From Parvibaculum sp. (GTDB taxonomy: Bacteria; Pseudomonadota; Alphaproteobacteria; Parvibaculales; Parvibaculaceae): a stretch of DNA of 64,000 nucleotides. The stretch spans positions 1,160,046 through 1,224,045 of the forward strand of contig JAEPQD010000002.1 in the NCBI GenBank assembly GCA_017642695.1, written 5' to 3'. The notes below the pieces were generated by a model. That model was given only the letters and a program-made list of their open reading frames with translations. It did no database searches and was not told the DNA's origin. Below are positions 37,976 through 48,725 of the stretch, one piece after another; position 1 is the first letter of the stretch; every line of letters begins with the position of its first letter. The position numbers were made by a program, and so were the translations under genes.

Positions 37976-38161
37976 AGCGCAAGGCGGGTACCGGCCCGGA
38001 AGGCGAGGGCTGAATCTTTGTGTGCTGGTGCTTGGTGACGTGGAACGCCCCCCGGGTTCACTCGTGACAAAACGCCGCCGGAGGGAGTCCGCCGACCGGG
38101 ATTCGCAGTTCGGCGCGCCACATGAATGCGGTACTCATATTGCAAATAAGAGGCGTTCGTA

Positions 38162-38190
38162 ATTATAAATTGAGAACCAATCGCAATAAA
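38162..38190 (-). promoter_or_regulatory. Minus-strand promoter upstream of the TonB-receptor relic
   Basis: TTTATT (38185-38190, minus strand), a 17-base spacer and a perfect TATAAT (38162-38167) form a strong promoter reading into the receptor relic. The iron-type box fills its spacer, the classical layout for Fur or Irr repression. Confidence 0.6.
38170..38186. promoter_or_regulatory. Fur/Irr-like iron box
   Basis: The minus strand reads TTGCGATTGGTTCTCAA, close to the inverted-repeat pattern TTGCGAATGATTCTCAA of bacterial iron boxes (two mismatches). It overlaps the spacer of the minus promoter. It is also 64 bases upstream of the binding-protein gene on the plus strand, so it could control both. 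Confidence 0.5.
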
Positions 38191-38249
38191 CCCATGGCGA
38201 GTTGCGCACCGCGTCAGGCGGCAAAGCAGATGGAAAGTGCGGGTTCGTG

Positions 38250-40136
38250 ATGACGAAGAACGGATGGATCAGGCGGAACGCCGCAATGCTGACGGCAATG
38301 CTGATCCTGTTCGGTTCGCAAGCCGCCGGTGCGGAAGACCTATTCCATGTAAAGGCATCGGTTGCGCCGGCCTATCCGTCCCTGTCGATCGGGCGCTCAC
38401 CTCTCTATGGCGAGAAGTTCGAGCATTTCCCATGGGTCAATCCCGAAGCGCCGAAGGGGTGCAGGCTGACGGAGTCGGCACGCGGCTCCTTCGACAGCCT
38501 CAACACCTGGATCGTGAAAGGCCGTTCGCCGACACCGATCCACGGTCTTGTCTATGACAGCCTGATGGTGGAATCGCCCGACGAGGACATGGTCGCTTAC
38601 GGAGTGATTGCCAACCAAGTGGAGACCCTCGAGGAGGGGCGGCGCACGGTCTTCCATATAGATCCGCGCGCCAAATTCCATGACGGGCACCCGATCACTG
38701 CGCAGGATGTTGTCTTCTCCGCGGAGACTTTGAAAGAAAGCGGCAGACCTTTCTTCCAGATCATGTTGAAGGAGCTGGAGATAACCGCGCTCGACGACGC
38801 GCGGGTCGAACTGCGCATCCCGGAAGGCATGGAGCCCACAGTGATCCTCGAATTCGCAACGTTGCCTGTGCTACCGGAGCATTTCTGGGCGTCGCGCGAC
38901 TTCGGCGCGACAACGCTGGAGCCTTTTCTCGGCAGTGGGCCGTATCGTATCGGCAAGGTGGAGCCCGGGCGGCGCGTCGTGCTCGCGCGTGTCGAGGGTT
39001 ACTGGGCGAAGGACTTGCCCGTGAACAAGGGCCGCTTCAACTTCGACGAGCTGGCCTACGAATATTTCTTCGACGAGATCGGCGCCTTTCAGGCCTTCCT
39101 CGCGGGCGAGATCGACATATTCGTGGACAGCAATGCGCGTCGCTGGACGACGATGTATGACACGGAAGCGGTGCACGAAGGACGCATCAAACGGTATCTC
39201 GTGGACTCGTGGTGGCCGCTCGGCATGAACGGTTTCTTTTTCAATCTGCGCGACCCGCGCTTTGCGGATGTTCGAGTACGCAAGGCGCTTGCGATGCTGT
39301 TCGATTTCGAGTGGCCGAACGAGAACGTGTTTCACAGCGCCTACCGCCGCACGGTGAGCTATTTCCAGAACTCGGAATTCGCTGCCGACGCGCCGCCGAC
39401 GGAAGAAGAGAAGACGTTGATGGAACCCTGGCGCGGGCAACTGCCCGGCGAGGCTTTCGAGGAGGCATGGACCCCGCCAGAGACGGATGGGTCGGGGCGC
39501 GACCGCGACAACTTCCGCGAGGCGCTCGATCTTTTCGCGAAAGCCGGTTGGCACTATCGCGACGGGAAGCTGCAGAACGAGGAGGGAGAGGTCTTCTCTT
39601 TCCGGATTCTCGCAAACAGTCAATCACAAGAGGTCGTGCTCAACCCGTTCTTCAACAATGCGCGGCGCGCGGGCATCGACGCCGGCTTCGAGGTGATCGA
39701 CAACGCCGCCTATGAAGCACGGCTCAAGGAACGGCGTTTCGACATCGCTTATCGCTTCTATATTCCACCCGCGATCCCCGGCGACGAGCAGCTGCGCATG
39801 TGGGGTTCGCCGGAGGCGGCGCCGATGCGCGACGGGGAAGGCAATCTGAGCGGTATAGAAGACCCGATGGTCGATGCTTTCGCGACGAAGCTTGCGCAAG
39901 CCCGTACGCTTGAGGACAAGAAGCTTTACGCAAAACTTCTCGACCGGGCGCTGCAATGGGGTTTCTACGTGATCCCTTCCTTCCACGATCCGAACGCCAT
40001 GGGCCGCATTGCCTACTGGGATCGTTTCGAGCGGCCGGAGGAGTTGCCGGGTAACGGTACGGGCGAGAATACCTGGTGGTGCAAGGCCGCTGAACGGCAA
40101 GAAGCAGCCAGCCCCCGGGAAAAGAGCCGTTCCTGA
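38250..40136 (+). CDS. Family 5 (oligopeptide/YejA-like) ABC-transporter solute-binding protein
   Basis: This 628-residue protein has a signal peptide (NAAMLTAMLILFGSQAAGAED, cleavage near AGA-ED, residue 31) and the SBP_bac_5 pattern: PKGCRLTESARGSFDSLNTW, a central AKFHDGHPITAQDVVFSAE, then LGSGPYRIGKVEPGRRV. It is closest in layout to YejA. The ATG at 38250 is chosen because the signal peptide starts there. No permease or ATPase gene is nearby, so it is an orphan. The adjacent iron box and receptor relic suggest siderophore or iron-linked uptake, which is inference. Confidence 0.8.
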   Translation: MTKNGWIRRNAAMLTAMLILFGSQAAGAEDLFHVKASVAPAYPSLSIGRSPLYGEKFEHFPWVNPEAPKGCRLTESARGSFDSLNTWIVKGRSPTPIHGLVYDSLMVESPDEDMVAYGVIANQVETLEEGRRTVFHIDPRAKFHDGHPITAQDVVFSAETLKESGRPFFQIMLKELEITALDDARVELRIPEGMEPTVILEFATLPVLPEHFWASRDFGATTLEPFLGSGPYRIGKVEPGRRVVLARVEGYWAKDLPVNKGRFNFDELAYEYFFDEIGAFQAFLAGEIDIFVDSNARRWTTMYDTEAVHEGRIKRYLVDSWWPLGMNGFFFNLRDPRFADVRVRKALAMLFDFEWPNENVFHSAYRRTVSYFQNSEFAADAPPTEEEKTLMEPWRGQLPGEAFEEAWTPPETDGSGRDRDNFREALDLFAKAGWHYRDGKLQNEEGEVFSFRILANSQSQEVVLNPFFNNARRAGIDAGFEVIDNAAYEARLKERRFDIAYRFYIPPAIPGDEQLRMWGSPEAAPMRDGEGNLSGIEDPMVDAFATKLAQARTLEDKKLYAKLLDRALQWGFYVIPSFHDPNAMGRIAYWDRFERPEELPGNGTGENTWWCKAAERQEAASPREKSRS

Positions 40137-40151
40137 TAGCCGATTCCATGA

Positions 40152-41522
<1,371 letters not shown>

Positions 41523-41593
41523 TCGGGCAAACAACGGCGCGATAGCGTAAATCCGCTTGACCGTTGGAATCGCTATATGATTCCCTCCTGCCT

Positions 41594-41947
41594 ATGGACA
41601 GTTACGCCGTGATTCGCAGTTCCGAACCGCTCCGCCTCCGGCAGGCGTTGATTCCGTTCGTCTGCATCGTCGTGCTCGGCTATTTCGCCTATCACGCCGT
41701 TTATGGCCGTCACGGCTTCATCTCCTATCTCGATATCCAGAATCGTATCGACATGCTGGAGCATCAGCTTGCCGAGGTGGAAGGAAAGCGGGAGCAACTC
41801 GACCGGCAGGTAGCACTGCTCCGGCCCGAAAGCCTTGACCCGGATCTGCTGGACGAGCGCGCTCGCGCGGCGCTCGGTTATGCGAATCCGAACGAGGTGG
41901 TGATCTTTCTTGATCCTCCTGCCGGCAGCTCGCGCGCACCGCGCTGA
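41594..41947 (+). CDS. ftsB: Septum formation initiator FtsB/DivIC
   Basis: This 117-residue bitopic protein has one transmembrane helix (about residues 18-40, ALIPFVCIVVLGYFAYHAVYG) and then a heptad-patterned coiled coil (IQNRIDMLEHQLAEVEGKREQLDRQVALL). That is the FtsB/DivIC architecture; it links FtsL and FtsQ in the divisome. The ATG at 41594 is preferred; an in-frame TTG at 41564 and a GTG at 41609 are alternatives, and no strong ribosome-binding site decides. Confidence 0.85.
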   Translation: MDSYAVIRSSEPLRLRQALIPFVCIVVLGYFAYHAVYGRHGFISYLDIQNRIDMLEHQLAEVEGKREQLDRQVALLRPESLDPDLLDERARAALGYANPNEVVIFLDPPAGSSRAPR

Positions 41948-41985
41948 TCAAACCGAAAGACGGTTCGATAGCGGCCGCAACGTCA

Positions 41986-42004
41986 CTTAACCAGTATCCG
42001 GTTA
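41986..42004. promoter_or_regulatory. Inverted repeat in the pdh promoter region
   Basis: TTAACC-AGTATCC-GGTTAA is a perfect 6-7-6 palindrome 122 bases upstream of pdhA. A TTGACA -35-like hexamer (42006-42011) lies immediately next to it, so a bound regulator would touch the promoter. The binding protein is unknown. Confidence 0.45.
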
Positions 42005-42125
42005 ATTTGACATTTTTTCATTGAAACCAAACCTTTATGATCCACTTCTAAAGTGTGGCGACGGTGCAATGCCGCGCCGCCATGCTTTCCGTGTCTTCGC
42101 AACGACCGGCTTCGAGGCCCAGAGA

Positions 42126-43190
42126 ATGGCGTCCAAATCCTCTTCCAAACCAGCGGCCAAATCCGCCGGTAAACCTGCTCAGAAAAAACAGGCAAAGAAG
42201 TCCGACGGCGGTCCGGCGCCGCTGTCGAGGGACGACGAACTGAAAGCCTATCGCGACATGTTGTTGATCCGCCGTTTCGAGGAGAAGGCGGGACAGATGT
42301 ACGGCATGGGTCTGATCGGCGGTTTCTGCCATCTCTATATCGGACAGGAAGCCGTTGTCGTCGGCATGCAGATGGCGATCAGGGACGGCGACCAGGTCAT
42401 CACCGGGTATCGCGACCACGGCCACATGCTTGCAACGGGCATGGATCCCAAGGGTGTCATGGCCGAGCTGACCGGGCGCGAGGGCGGTTACTCCAAGGGG
42501 AAGGGCGGCTCAATGCACATGTTCAGCCGCGACAAGAAATTCTTCGGCGGGCACGGCATCGTCGGTGCGCAAGTACCGCTTGGTACAGGCCTCGCCTTCG
42601 CGAACCGGTATCGCGAGGATGGCAGCGTCTGCCTTGCCTATTTTGGCGACGGTGCGGCCAACCAGGGCCAGGTCTATGAGAGCTTCAACATGGCGGAGCT
42701 CTGGCAGCTTCCTGTCGTGTATGTGATCGAGAACAATCAGTACGCGATGGGCACGAGCGTCGCGCGATCCAGCGCGCAGACGAACCTCTCCAAGCGCGGC
42801 ATCAGCTTCAACATTCCGGGCGAGCAGGTGGACGGCATGGACGTGCGTGCGGTGCGCGAGGCGGGGGCGCGCGCGGTCGAAAGCTGCCGCGAGGGCAACG
42901 GTCCCTACATTCTCGAGATGATGACCTACCGCTATCGTGGTCACTCCATGTCGGACCCGGCGAAATATCGCGCCAAGGAAGAAGTGAACAAGATGCGCGC
43001 CGAGCACGACCCGATCGAGCAGGTGAGGCTCCGTCTCATCGAATCGAAATCTCTATCCGAGGATGATCTCAAGAAGATCGACAAGGAGATCAAAGGGATC
43101 GTCAACGAGGCGGCTGAATTCGCACAATCGAGTCCCGAACCGGATCCGTCCGAACTCTGGACCGACGTTCTCGCCGATGTGGAGGCCTGA
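42126..43190 (+). CDS. pdhA: Pyruvate dehydrogenase E1 component, alpha subunit
   Basis: This 354-residue subunit decarboxylates pyruvate with thiamine diphosphate. The TPP motif [31 protein letters not shown] and the phosphorylation-loop region [15 protein letters not shown] are typical. A Lys/Ala/Ser-rich tail of about 35 residues precedes the catalytic domain. The ATG at 42126 (MASKSSSK) is preferred to an in-frame start at 42021. It starts the pdhA-pdhB-pdhC-lpd operon. Confidence 0.96.
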   Translation: MASKSSSKPAAKSAGKPAQKKQAKKSDGGPAPLSRDDELKAYRDMLLIRRFEEKAGQMYGMGLIGGFCHLYIGQEAVVVGMQMAIRDGDQVITGYRDHGHMLATGMDPKGVMAELTGREGGYSKGKGGSMHMFSRDKKFFGGHGIVGAQVPLGTGLAFANRYREDGSVCLAYFGDGAANQGQVYESFNMAELWQLPVVYVIENNQYAMGTSVARSSAQTNLSKRGISFNIPGEQVDGMDVRAVREAGARAVESCREGNGPYILEMMTYRYRGHSMSDPAKYRAKEEVNKMRAEHDPIEQVRLRLIESKSLSEDDLKKIDKEIKGIVNEAAEFAQSSPEPDPSELWTDVLADVEA

Positions 43191-43195
43191 CGCGC

Positions 43196-44596
43196 ATGTC
43201 GATTGAAGTGCTCATGCCTGCCCTCTCGCCGACCATGGAGGAGGGGACGCTCACCAAGTGGCATGTGAAGGTGGGCGACGAAGTGAAGTCTGGAGATGTG
43301 ATCGCCGAGATCGAAACCGACAAGGCGACCATGGAGGTGGAAGCCGCGGACGAAGGCACCGTCGCCAGAATTCTCGTCGATGAAGGCACCGAGAATGTGC
43401 AGGTGAATGCCGTCATCGCGCTGCTTGCGGGCGAAGACGAGGATGTTTCCGACGTGAAATCCGAAGCACCGAAGGAAAAGACGAAAGAGACGCCGAAGAC
43501 AGATGCTGGTCAGGGCGAAAAGACGAGCCGTGAGAGCGGCGAGAAAGCGAAGAAGGAAACCGCCGAACCGAAGGTGGAGGTCCAGAGCGACCCCGACATT
43601 CCGGAAGGTACGGAATACGCGACGCAGACCGTGCGCGAGGCGCTGCGCGATGCGATGGCTGAAGAGATGCGTCGCGACGAAACAGTCTTCGTGATGGGCG
43701 AGGAAGTTGCGCAGTATGAAGGCGCCTACAAGGTGACGCAGGGCCTGCTCGCCGAATTCGGCGACAAGCGCGTGGTCGACACGCCGATCACCGAACACGG
43801 TTTCGCCGGTCTCGGTGTTGGAGCGGCGATGGCGGGGCTCCGTCCCATCGTCGAGTTCATGACCTTCAACTTCGCGATGCAGGCGATCGACCAGATCATC
43901 AATTCCGCGGCAAAGACGCGTTACATGTCGGGCGGTCAGATGTCTTGTCCCATCGTCTTCCGCGGGCCGAATGGCCCGGCTGCCCGCGTCGGGGCGCAGC
44001 ACAGCCAGGATTATGCATCCTGGTATGCGCATATTCCGGGGCTCATCGTCATTGCTCCCTATTCGGCGGCGGACGCGAAGGGTCTCCTCAAGGCTGCGAT
44101 CCGCGACCCGAACCCTGTGATCTTCCTCGAAAACGAAGTGCTCTACGGGAAGAGCTTCGAGGTGCCGAAGCTCGAAGATCACGTGCTGCCGATCGGCAAG
44201 GCGCGGGTGATGAAGGAGGGCTCGGACGTGACCCTCGTGTCGCATAGCCACGGGATCACCTATTGCCTCGAAGCAATGGCAACGCTTGAAGAGGAAGGAC
44301 TGGACGTCGAGCTGATCGACCTTCGCACGATCCGCCCGCTTGACATGGATACGGTTGTTGCGTCGGTCAAAAAGACGAACCGCCTTGTTACTGTCGAGGA
44401 GACATGGCCCGTCTGCGGCATCGGCGCGGAAATCGCGGCGGAAGTGCAGGCTCGCGCCTTCGACTATCTGGACGCGCCGATCCTTCGAGTCGCGCAGAAG
44501 AACGTACCCATGCCCTATGCGGCCAATCTCGAGAAACTCGCGCTTCCGAGCGCCGCAGAAGTGGTGGAGGCGGTGAAAACCGTCTGCTACCGCTGA
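43196..44596 (+). CDS. pdhB: Pyruvate dehydrogenase E1 component, beta subunit, with N-terminal lipoyl domain
   Basis: This 466-residue subunit pairs with PdhA. Residues 1-78 are a complete biotinyl/lipoyl domain with Lys43 in [11 protein letters not shown], followed by a charged linker (about residues 85-135). The E1-beta transketolase core ([40 protein letters not shown]) comes next. A lipoylated E1-beta is characteristic of several alphaproteobacteria. The lipoyl domain is nearly identical to that of PdhC, suggesting duplication. It starts 5 bases after pdhA. Confidence 0.97.
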   Translation: MSIEVLMPALSPTMEEGTLTKWHVKVGDEVKSGDVIAEIETDKATMEVEAADEGTVARILVDEGTENVQVNAVIALLAGEDEDVSDVKSEAPKEKTKETPKTDAGQGEKTSRESGEKAKKETAEPKVEVQSDPDIPEGTEYATQTVREALRDAMAEEMRRDETVFVMGEEVAQYEGAYKVTQGLLAEFGDKRVVDTPITEHGFAGLGVGAAMAGLRPIVEFMTFNFAMQAIDQIINSAAKTRYMSGGQMSCPIVFRGPNGPAARVGAQHSQDYASWYAHIPGLIVIAPYSAADAKGLLKAAIRDPNPVIFLENEVLYGKSFEVPKLEDHVLPIGKARVMKEGSDVTLVSHSHGITYCLEAMATLEEEGLDVELIDLRTIRPLDMDTVVASVKKTNRLVTVEETWPVCGIGAEIAAEVQARAFDYLDAPILRVAQKNVPMPYAANLEKLALPSAAEVVEAVKTVCYR

Positions 44597-44606
44597 GGAG
44601 CGCGCG

Positions 44607-45968
44607 ATGCCCACACCGATCCTGATGCCCGCACTTTCGCCAACCATGGAGGAAGGCACGCTTGCCAAGTGGCTCGTGAAGAAAGGCGACACCGTGAGCG
44701 CAGGCGATGTGATCGCCGAGATCGAGACCGACAAGGCGACCATGGAAGTGGAAGCCGTGGACGAGGGAAAGATCGGCCGCATTCTCGTCGAGGAAGGTAC
44801 GGAAGGCGTAGCCGTCAACAAGCCTATCGCCGTGCTGCTGGAAGAAGGCGAGGGCGACGACGCGCTGGAAGGATACGATCCCTCCCAGGACTCGCCGCTC
44901 GGCAATGCGCCGCCGCCGAAGGAGGCCGGCAGCGAAGCGGAAAAACCTCAACTGGAAGCGAAGGCCGAAGAGAAGAAGGCCCAGTCGAAGGCCACTTCGG
45001 CGAAGAAACAACCTGCCCCCGATACCGGCGGCAAGGCGCCGCCCGCGCCGGAAACGTCGAAGGGCGAGCGCATCTTCGCATCGCCGCTCGCGCGCCGTAT
45101 TGCCGCGCAGCAGGGGATCGATCTCACGGCCATTTCCGGTTCCGGTCCGCGCGGACGCATCGTGAAGGCGGACCTCGAAGGTGCCCCGAAGGGCGCAGCG
45201 AAGAAGGCCGACGCTCAAACGTCAGGCGCCGCCGCGTCGGGACCGATGCCGAGCGTCGATCCGCGTGCCTTCTACGAGGAAGGGTCCTACGAGGAAATGC
45301 CGCTCGACGGCATGCGCAAGACAATCGCGCGACGGCTCACGCAGTCCAAGCAGGAAATCCCGCATTTCTATCTCACCGTCGATTGCGAGCTCGACGAACT
45401 TCTCGTTGCGCGGAAGAAGCTCAACGAGGAAGCAGGCGAGGGTGTGAAGCTCTCGGTGAACGATTTTCTCATCCGAGCGGCGGCGCTCGCCCTAATCAAG
45501 GTGCCGAATGCGAATGTGAGTTTCGCGGGGAATGCGCTGCTGAAGCACAAGTCCGCCGATGTCGGCATAGCAGTCGCGCTTGATGGTGGCCTCATCACAC
45601 CGATCATTCGCGGCGCCGAGAAAAAGGGCCTCGCGGAGATATCGACCGAAGCAAAGTCGCTCGCCGCTCGTGCCCGCGACAAGAAGCTGAAGCCTGCCGA
45701 ATATGAAGGCGGCAGCTTCTCGATCTCCAATCTCGGCATGTACGGCATCAAGCATTTCACGGGTGTCATAAATCCTCCCCAGGCGGCGATCCTCGCCGTC
45801 GGCAAGGGCGAAGAACGACCCGTGGTGAAGAATGGCAAGCTCGAGATTGCGAATGTGATGACGGTCACGATGTCCTGCGATCACCGCGCCATCGATGGCG
45901 CGCTCGGCGCGCAGTTCCTCGAGGCTTTCAAGTCCTTCGTCGAATATCCCGCAAGGATGCTTCTCTGA
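44607..45968 (+). CDS. pdhC: Pyruvate dehydrogenase E2, dihydrolipoamide acetyltransferase
   Basis: PdhC (453 residues) transfers the acetyl group to CoA. It has one lipoyl domain (Lys43), an Ala/Lys/Pro-rich linker, a peripheral-subunit-binding domain ([35 protein letters not shown], about residues 152-187) and the catalytic domain ending in [19 protein letters not shown] with the active-site His and Asp. Its TGA overlaps the lpd ATG by one base. Confidence 0.97.
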   Translation: MPTPILMPALSPTMEEGTLAKWLVKKGDTVSAGDVIAEIETDKATMEVEAVDEGKIGRILVEEGTEGVAVNKPIAVLLEEGEGDDALEGYDPSQDSPLGNAPPPKEAGSEAEKPQLEAKAEEKKAQSKATSAKKQPAPDTGGKAPPAPETSKGERIFASPLARRIAAQQGIDLTAISGSGPRGRIVKADLEGAPKGAAKKADAQTSGAAASGPMPSVDPRAFYEEGSYEEMPLDGMRKTIARRLTQSKQEIPHFYLTVDCELDELLVARKKLNEEAGEGVKLSVNDFLIRAAALALIKVPNANVSFAGNALLKHKSADVGIAVALDGGLITPIIRGAEKKGLAEISTEAKSLAARARDKKLKPAEYEGGSFSISNLGMYGIKHFTGVINPPQAAILAVGKGEERPVVKNGKLEIANVMTVTMSCDHRAIDGALGAQFLEAFKSFVEYPARMLL

Positions 45969-47365
45969 TGGCGGATGCATACGACGTCGTTGTGATCGGT
46001 TCCGGCCCCGGCGGTTATGTCGCGGCGATCCGCGCTTCGCAGCTCGGGCTCAAGACGGCCGTCATCGAGCGCGATGCTCTTGGCGGTATCTGTCTCAACT
46101 GGGGCTGTATTCCGACAAAGGCGCTGCTGCGTTCGGCGGAGGTCTACGAGACATTACACAGGCTCGATGAGTTTGGTCTCAAGGCCGAGAAAATCGGCTA
46201 TGACGCGGAAGCAGTCGTGAAGCGGAGCCGAGATGTCGCCGGGCAGCTCTCGAACGGCGTCAAGTTCCTCATGAAGAAGAACAAGATCGACGTCATCGAG
46301 GGAAGCGGCAGACTCGCCGGAGAGGGCAAGGTCGCAGTCGAGTCGAAAGACGGCAAGAAGAGCGAGGTCGCGGCGAAGAACATCATCCTAGCAACCGGCG
46401 CGCGGGCGCGGACCATTCCGGGGCTCGAGCCCGACGGCAAGACGATCTGGACCTACCGGGAAGCCATGGTACCGAAGGCGATCCCGCAATCCATTATCGT
46501 GGTCGGCTCCGGCGCCATCGGTATCGAATTCGCGAGCTTCTATCGCGCCTTCGGTGCGGAAGTGACAGTGGTCGAAGTGCTCGACCGTATTCTTCCCGTG
46601 GAGGATGAGGAAATATCGAAGGAGGCAGCGCGCGCTTTCAAGAAGCGCGGCATCCGTCTCATCACCGGCGCCAAGATCGAAAAGACGGAGAAAGGCTCGG
46701 GCGGCGCGAAGATGAGCGTCACGGTGAACGGCAAGAGCGAGACGCTCGAAGCTGAAGTCGTCATTTCTGCCGTCGGCATCGTCGGCAATGTCGAGAATAT
46801 CGGTCTCGAAGAGGCGGGCGTGAAAGTCGAGAAGACCCATGTCGTCGTCAACGAATGGCTCGAGACAGGCGTGAGGGGCGTTTATGCGATCGGCGATCTC
46901 GTCGGACCGCCCTGGCTTGCACACAAGGCGAGCCATGAGGGCGTTCTCGCTGCGGAGAAGATTGCGGGCGTCAAGGACCTTCATCCCCTCGACACGACGC
47001 GCATTCCGGGTTGCACCTACTCGACACCGCAGATCGCCAGTGTGGGGCTGACCGAAGCAAAGGCGAAGGAAAGGGGCCATGAGATCAAGGTCGGCCGTTT
47101 TCCCTTCCGCGCGAACGGCAAGGCGATAGCGCTCGGCGAAACGACGGGGTTCGTGAAGACCGTGTTCGATGCGAAGACAGGGGAGCTGCTTGGCGCCCAT
47201 ATGATTGGGGCAGAAGTCACCGAGCTCATTCAGGGTTATGGCGTCGCCATGACACTTGAGACGACCGAGGCGGACCTCATCCGGGCCGTTTTCCCGCACC
47301 CGACGCTCTCGGAAATGATGGGCGAGGCGGTGCTCGACGCCTATGGCCGGGTGCTCCACACCTGA
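45968..47365 (+). CDS. lpd: Dihydrolipoamide dehydrogenase (E3)
   Basis: Lpd (465 residues) reoxidises dihydrolipoamide with FAD and NAD. The FAD motif is VIGSGPGGYVAAIRASQLG, the redox pair is in GGICLNWGCIPTKALL, the NAD motif is VVGSGAIGIEFASFY, and the C-terminal catalytic HPTLSE is present. It is the PDH-dedicated E3 of the operon and overlaps pdhC by one base. Confidence 0.97.
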   Translation: MADAYDVVVIGSGPGGYVAAIRASQLGLKTAVIERDALGGICLNWGCIPTKALLRSAEVYETLHRLDEFGLKAEKIGYDAEAVVKRSRDVAGQLSNGVKFLMKKNKIDVIEGSGRLAGEGKVAVESKDGKKSEVAAKNIILATGARARTIPGLEPDGKTIWTYREAMVPKAIPQSIIVVGSGAIGIEFASFYRAFGAEVTVVEVLDRILPVEDEEISKEAARAFKKRGIRLITGAKIEKTEKGSGGAKMSVTVNGKSETLEAEVVISAVGIVGNVENIGLEEAGVKVEKTHVVVNEWLETGVRGVYAIGDLVGPPWLAHKASHEGVLAAEKIAGVKDLHPLDTTRIPGCTYSTPQIASVGLTEAKAKERGHEIKVGRFPFRANGKAIALGETTGFVKTVFDAKTGELLGAHMIGAEVTELIQGYGVAMTLETTEADLIRAVFPHPTLSEMMGEAVLDAYGRVLHT

Positions 47366-47435
47366 TTTCTTGTCTTTAGTGCATAATTGTTCGATCTGTG
47401 TTCTGTTTCTTTTTAGGGAAACGACAGAGATCAAA

Positions 47436-47918
47436 ATGAGCGAAGTAGAGCTCAGCGCTATCGACTATGAAGTCGCGGAAGCCGAAAGCTGCCTGCATTC
47501 GAAGAACGGTAAGCTGCTCGAATTGTGGCTGGAGCACCGTAGCGAAGATGGGACGGCCAGCCGGGAGAAACTGACGCCGGCCCTGCTGCTGCCGCTGCTT
47601 GGAGGCATATCGGTGGCCGAACCGGTCGATGACGGCAAGGATTTCCGCTTCCGGCTCGTCGGCGCCAGAAACGAGGAACGGCTTGGCTTCAAGGCCACGG
47701 GCCGCCTGATGTCCGATTGTTATGGCGCGCGGATGGCGGACGAGCTGATTGCCCTGCACAACCGGGTTCTGGAGACGCGCAAACCGGCCATTCTTCGAGG
47801 CCGCTTCATCGGCATCGGCCTTGAACATGCCCTTTTCGAGGCTCTTTTCCTTCCGGTGCGGAACTCGACTGGCGGTCTGCAGGTTCTGGCTGGTATGTAT
47901 GACATGAGCGAGAGTTGA
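47436..47918 (+). CDS. PAS_5-type domain protein (second of three)
   Basis: This 160-residue protein has the pattern LLPLLGGISVAEPVDDGKDFRFRLVGARNEERLGFKATGRL, followed by LIALHNRVLETRKPAILRGRFIGIGLEHALFEALFLPV. That is the PAS_5 group typical of alphaproteobacteria. It is nearly collinear with the protein encoded at 50300, and the pair flanks terC and the sulfatase. There is no output domain. The ATG at 47436 (MSEVELSAIDYEV) is chosen over an in-frame upstream start within lpd. Confidence 0.75.
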   Translation: MSEVELSAIDYEVAEAESCLHSKNGKLLELWLEHRSEDGTASREKLTPALLLPLLGGISVAEPVDDGKDFRFRLVGARNEERLGFKATGRLMSDCYGARMADELIALHNRVLETRKPAILRGRFIGIGLEHALFEALFLPVRNSTGGLQVLAGMYDMSES

Positions 47919-47966
47919 GCTCGCGTCCCGCGCACCTTTCCCCGGCCCCCAGCTTATCCGGCAGTC

Positions 47967-48701
47967 ATGTTCGAACTTTTCCTCCAGCCCGAGAACTGGG
48001 CGAGCCTCGCGACACTGACAATCCTCGAGATCGTCCTCGGCGTCGACAACCTGATCTTCCTGTCCATTCTGGCCTCGCGCCTGCCAGTGCATCAGCAGAA
48101 GCTCGGGCGGCAACTCGGTCTCGGGGCGGCGGTCATCACACGGCTCGCCTTGCTCGCCTCGGCGGCATGGATCGTAACGCTCACGCATCCGGTTCTCGAT
48201 TTCGGTGAGTACGAGATTTCCTGGCGCGACCTGCTGTTGCTCGCTGGCGGCCTCTTTCTGATGGCGAAGGCAACCATCGAGATTCATCACGCGGTGGAAG
48301 GCGAAGGTCACGAGACAGGCGGCAAGGAAGCCGTAGCAGCAGGGCTCATGGGGGTGATCGTGCAGATCGCGATCATCGACATCGTCTTCTCATTCGACAC
48401 GGTCATGACGGCAGTCGGGATGTCTGACCATTTTCCGATCATGGCGACAGCCGTCATCGCGGCGGTGATCGTGATGATCTTCGCGGCGGAGCCGGTCAGC
48501 GCCTTCGTAACTTCACATCCGACCGTCAAGATGCTCGCGCTCAGCTTCCTTATCCTGATTGGAGTTGCGCTTATCGCGGACGGCCTGCACTTCCATATCC
48601 CCAAGGCCTACCTCTACTTCGCGGTCGCCTTTTCCGTGGGCGTGGAAATGCTTAATCTGTGGGCCAGAAAGAGACGCGGGCGCCAGGTGGAGCGCGTCTG
48701 A
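47967..48701 (+). CDS. TerC-family membrane protein
   Basis: This 244-residue integral membrane protein has about seven hydrophobic segments and the TerC motifs LEIVLGVDNLIFLSILASRLP (segment 1) and IDIVFSFDTVMTAVGMSD, with acidic residues inside the membrane. TerC proteins are linked to metal (manganese) export and tellurium resistance in other bacteria; the ion here is unknown. It starts 48 bases after the PAS protein gene and precedes the sulfatase. Confidence 0.9.
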   Translation: MFELFLQPENWASLATLTILEIVLGVDNLIFLSILASRLPVHQQKLGRQLGLGAAVITRLALLASAAWIVTLTHPVLDFGEYEISWRDLLLLAGGLFLMAKATIEIHHAVEGEGHETGGKEAVAAGLMGVIVQIAIIDIVFSFDTVMTAVGMSDHFPIMATAVIAAVIVMIFAAEPVSAFVTSHPTVKMLALSFLILIGVALIADGLHFHIPKAYLYFAVAFSVGVEMLNLWARKRRGRQVERV

Positions 48702-48725
48702 CACGTCGGGGAGGGGATAGTCTTG

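Noticed and set aside
41986..42004. CtrA binding site upstream of pdhA
   Set aside because: The two TTAA elements are separated by 11 bases, not the 7 needed; kept only as a generic palindrome.
42941..44905. 654-codon minus-strand ORF opposite pdhA/pdhB/pdhC
   Set aside because: Antisense to three clear pyruvate dehydrogenase genes; low-complexity His/Arg/Phe-rich translation.
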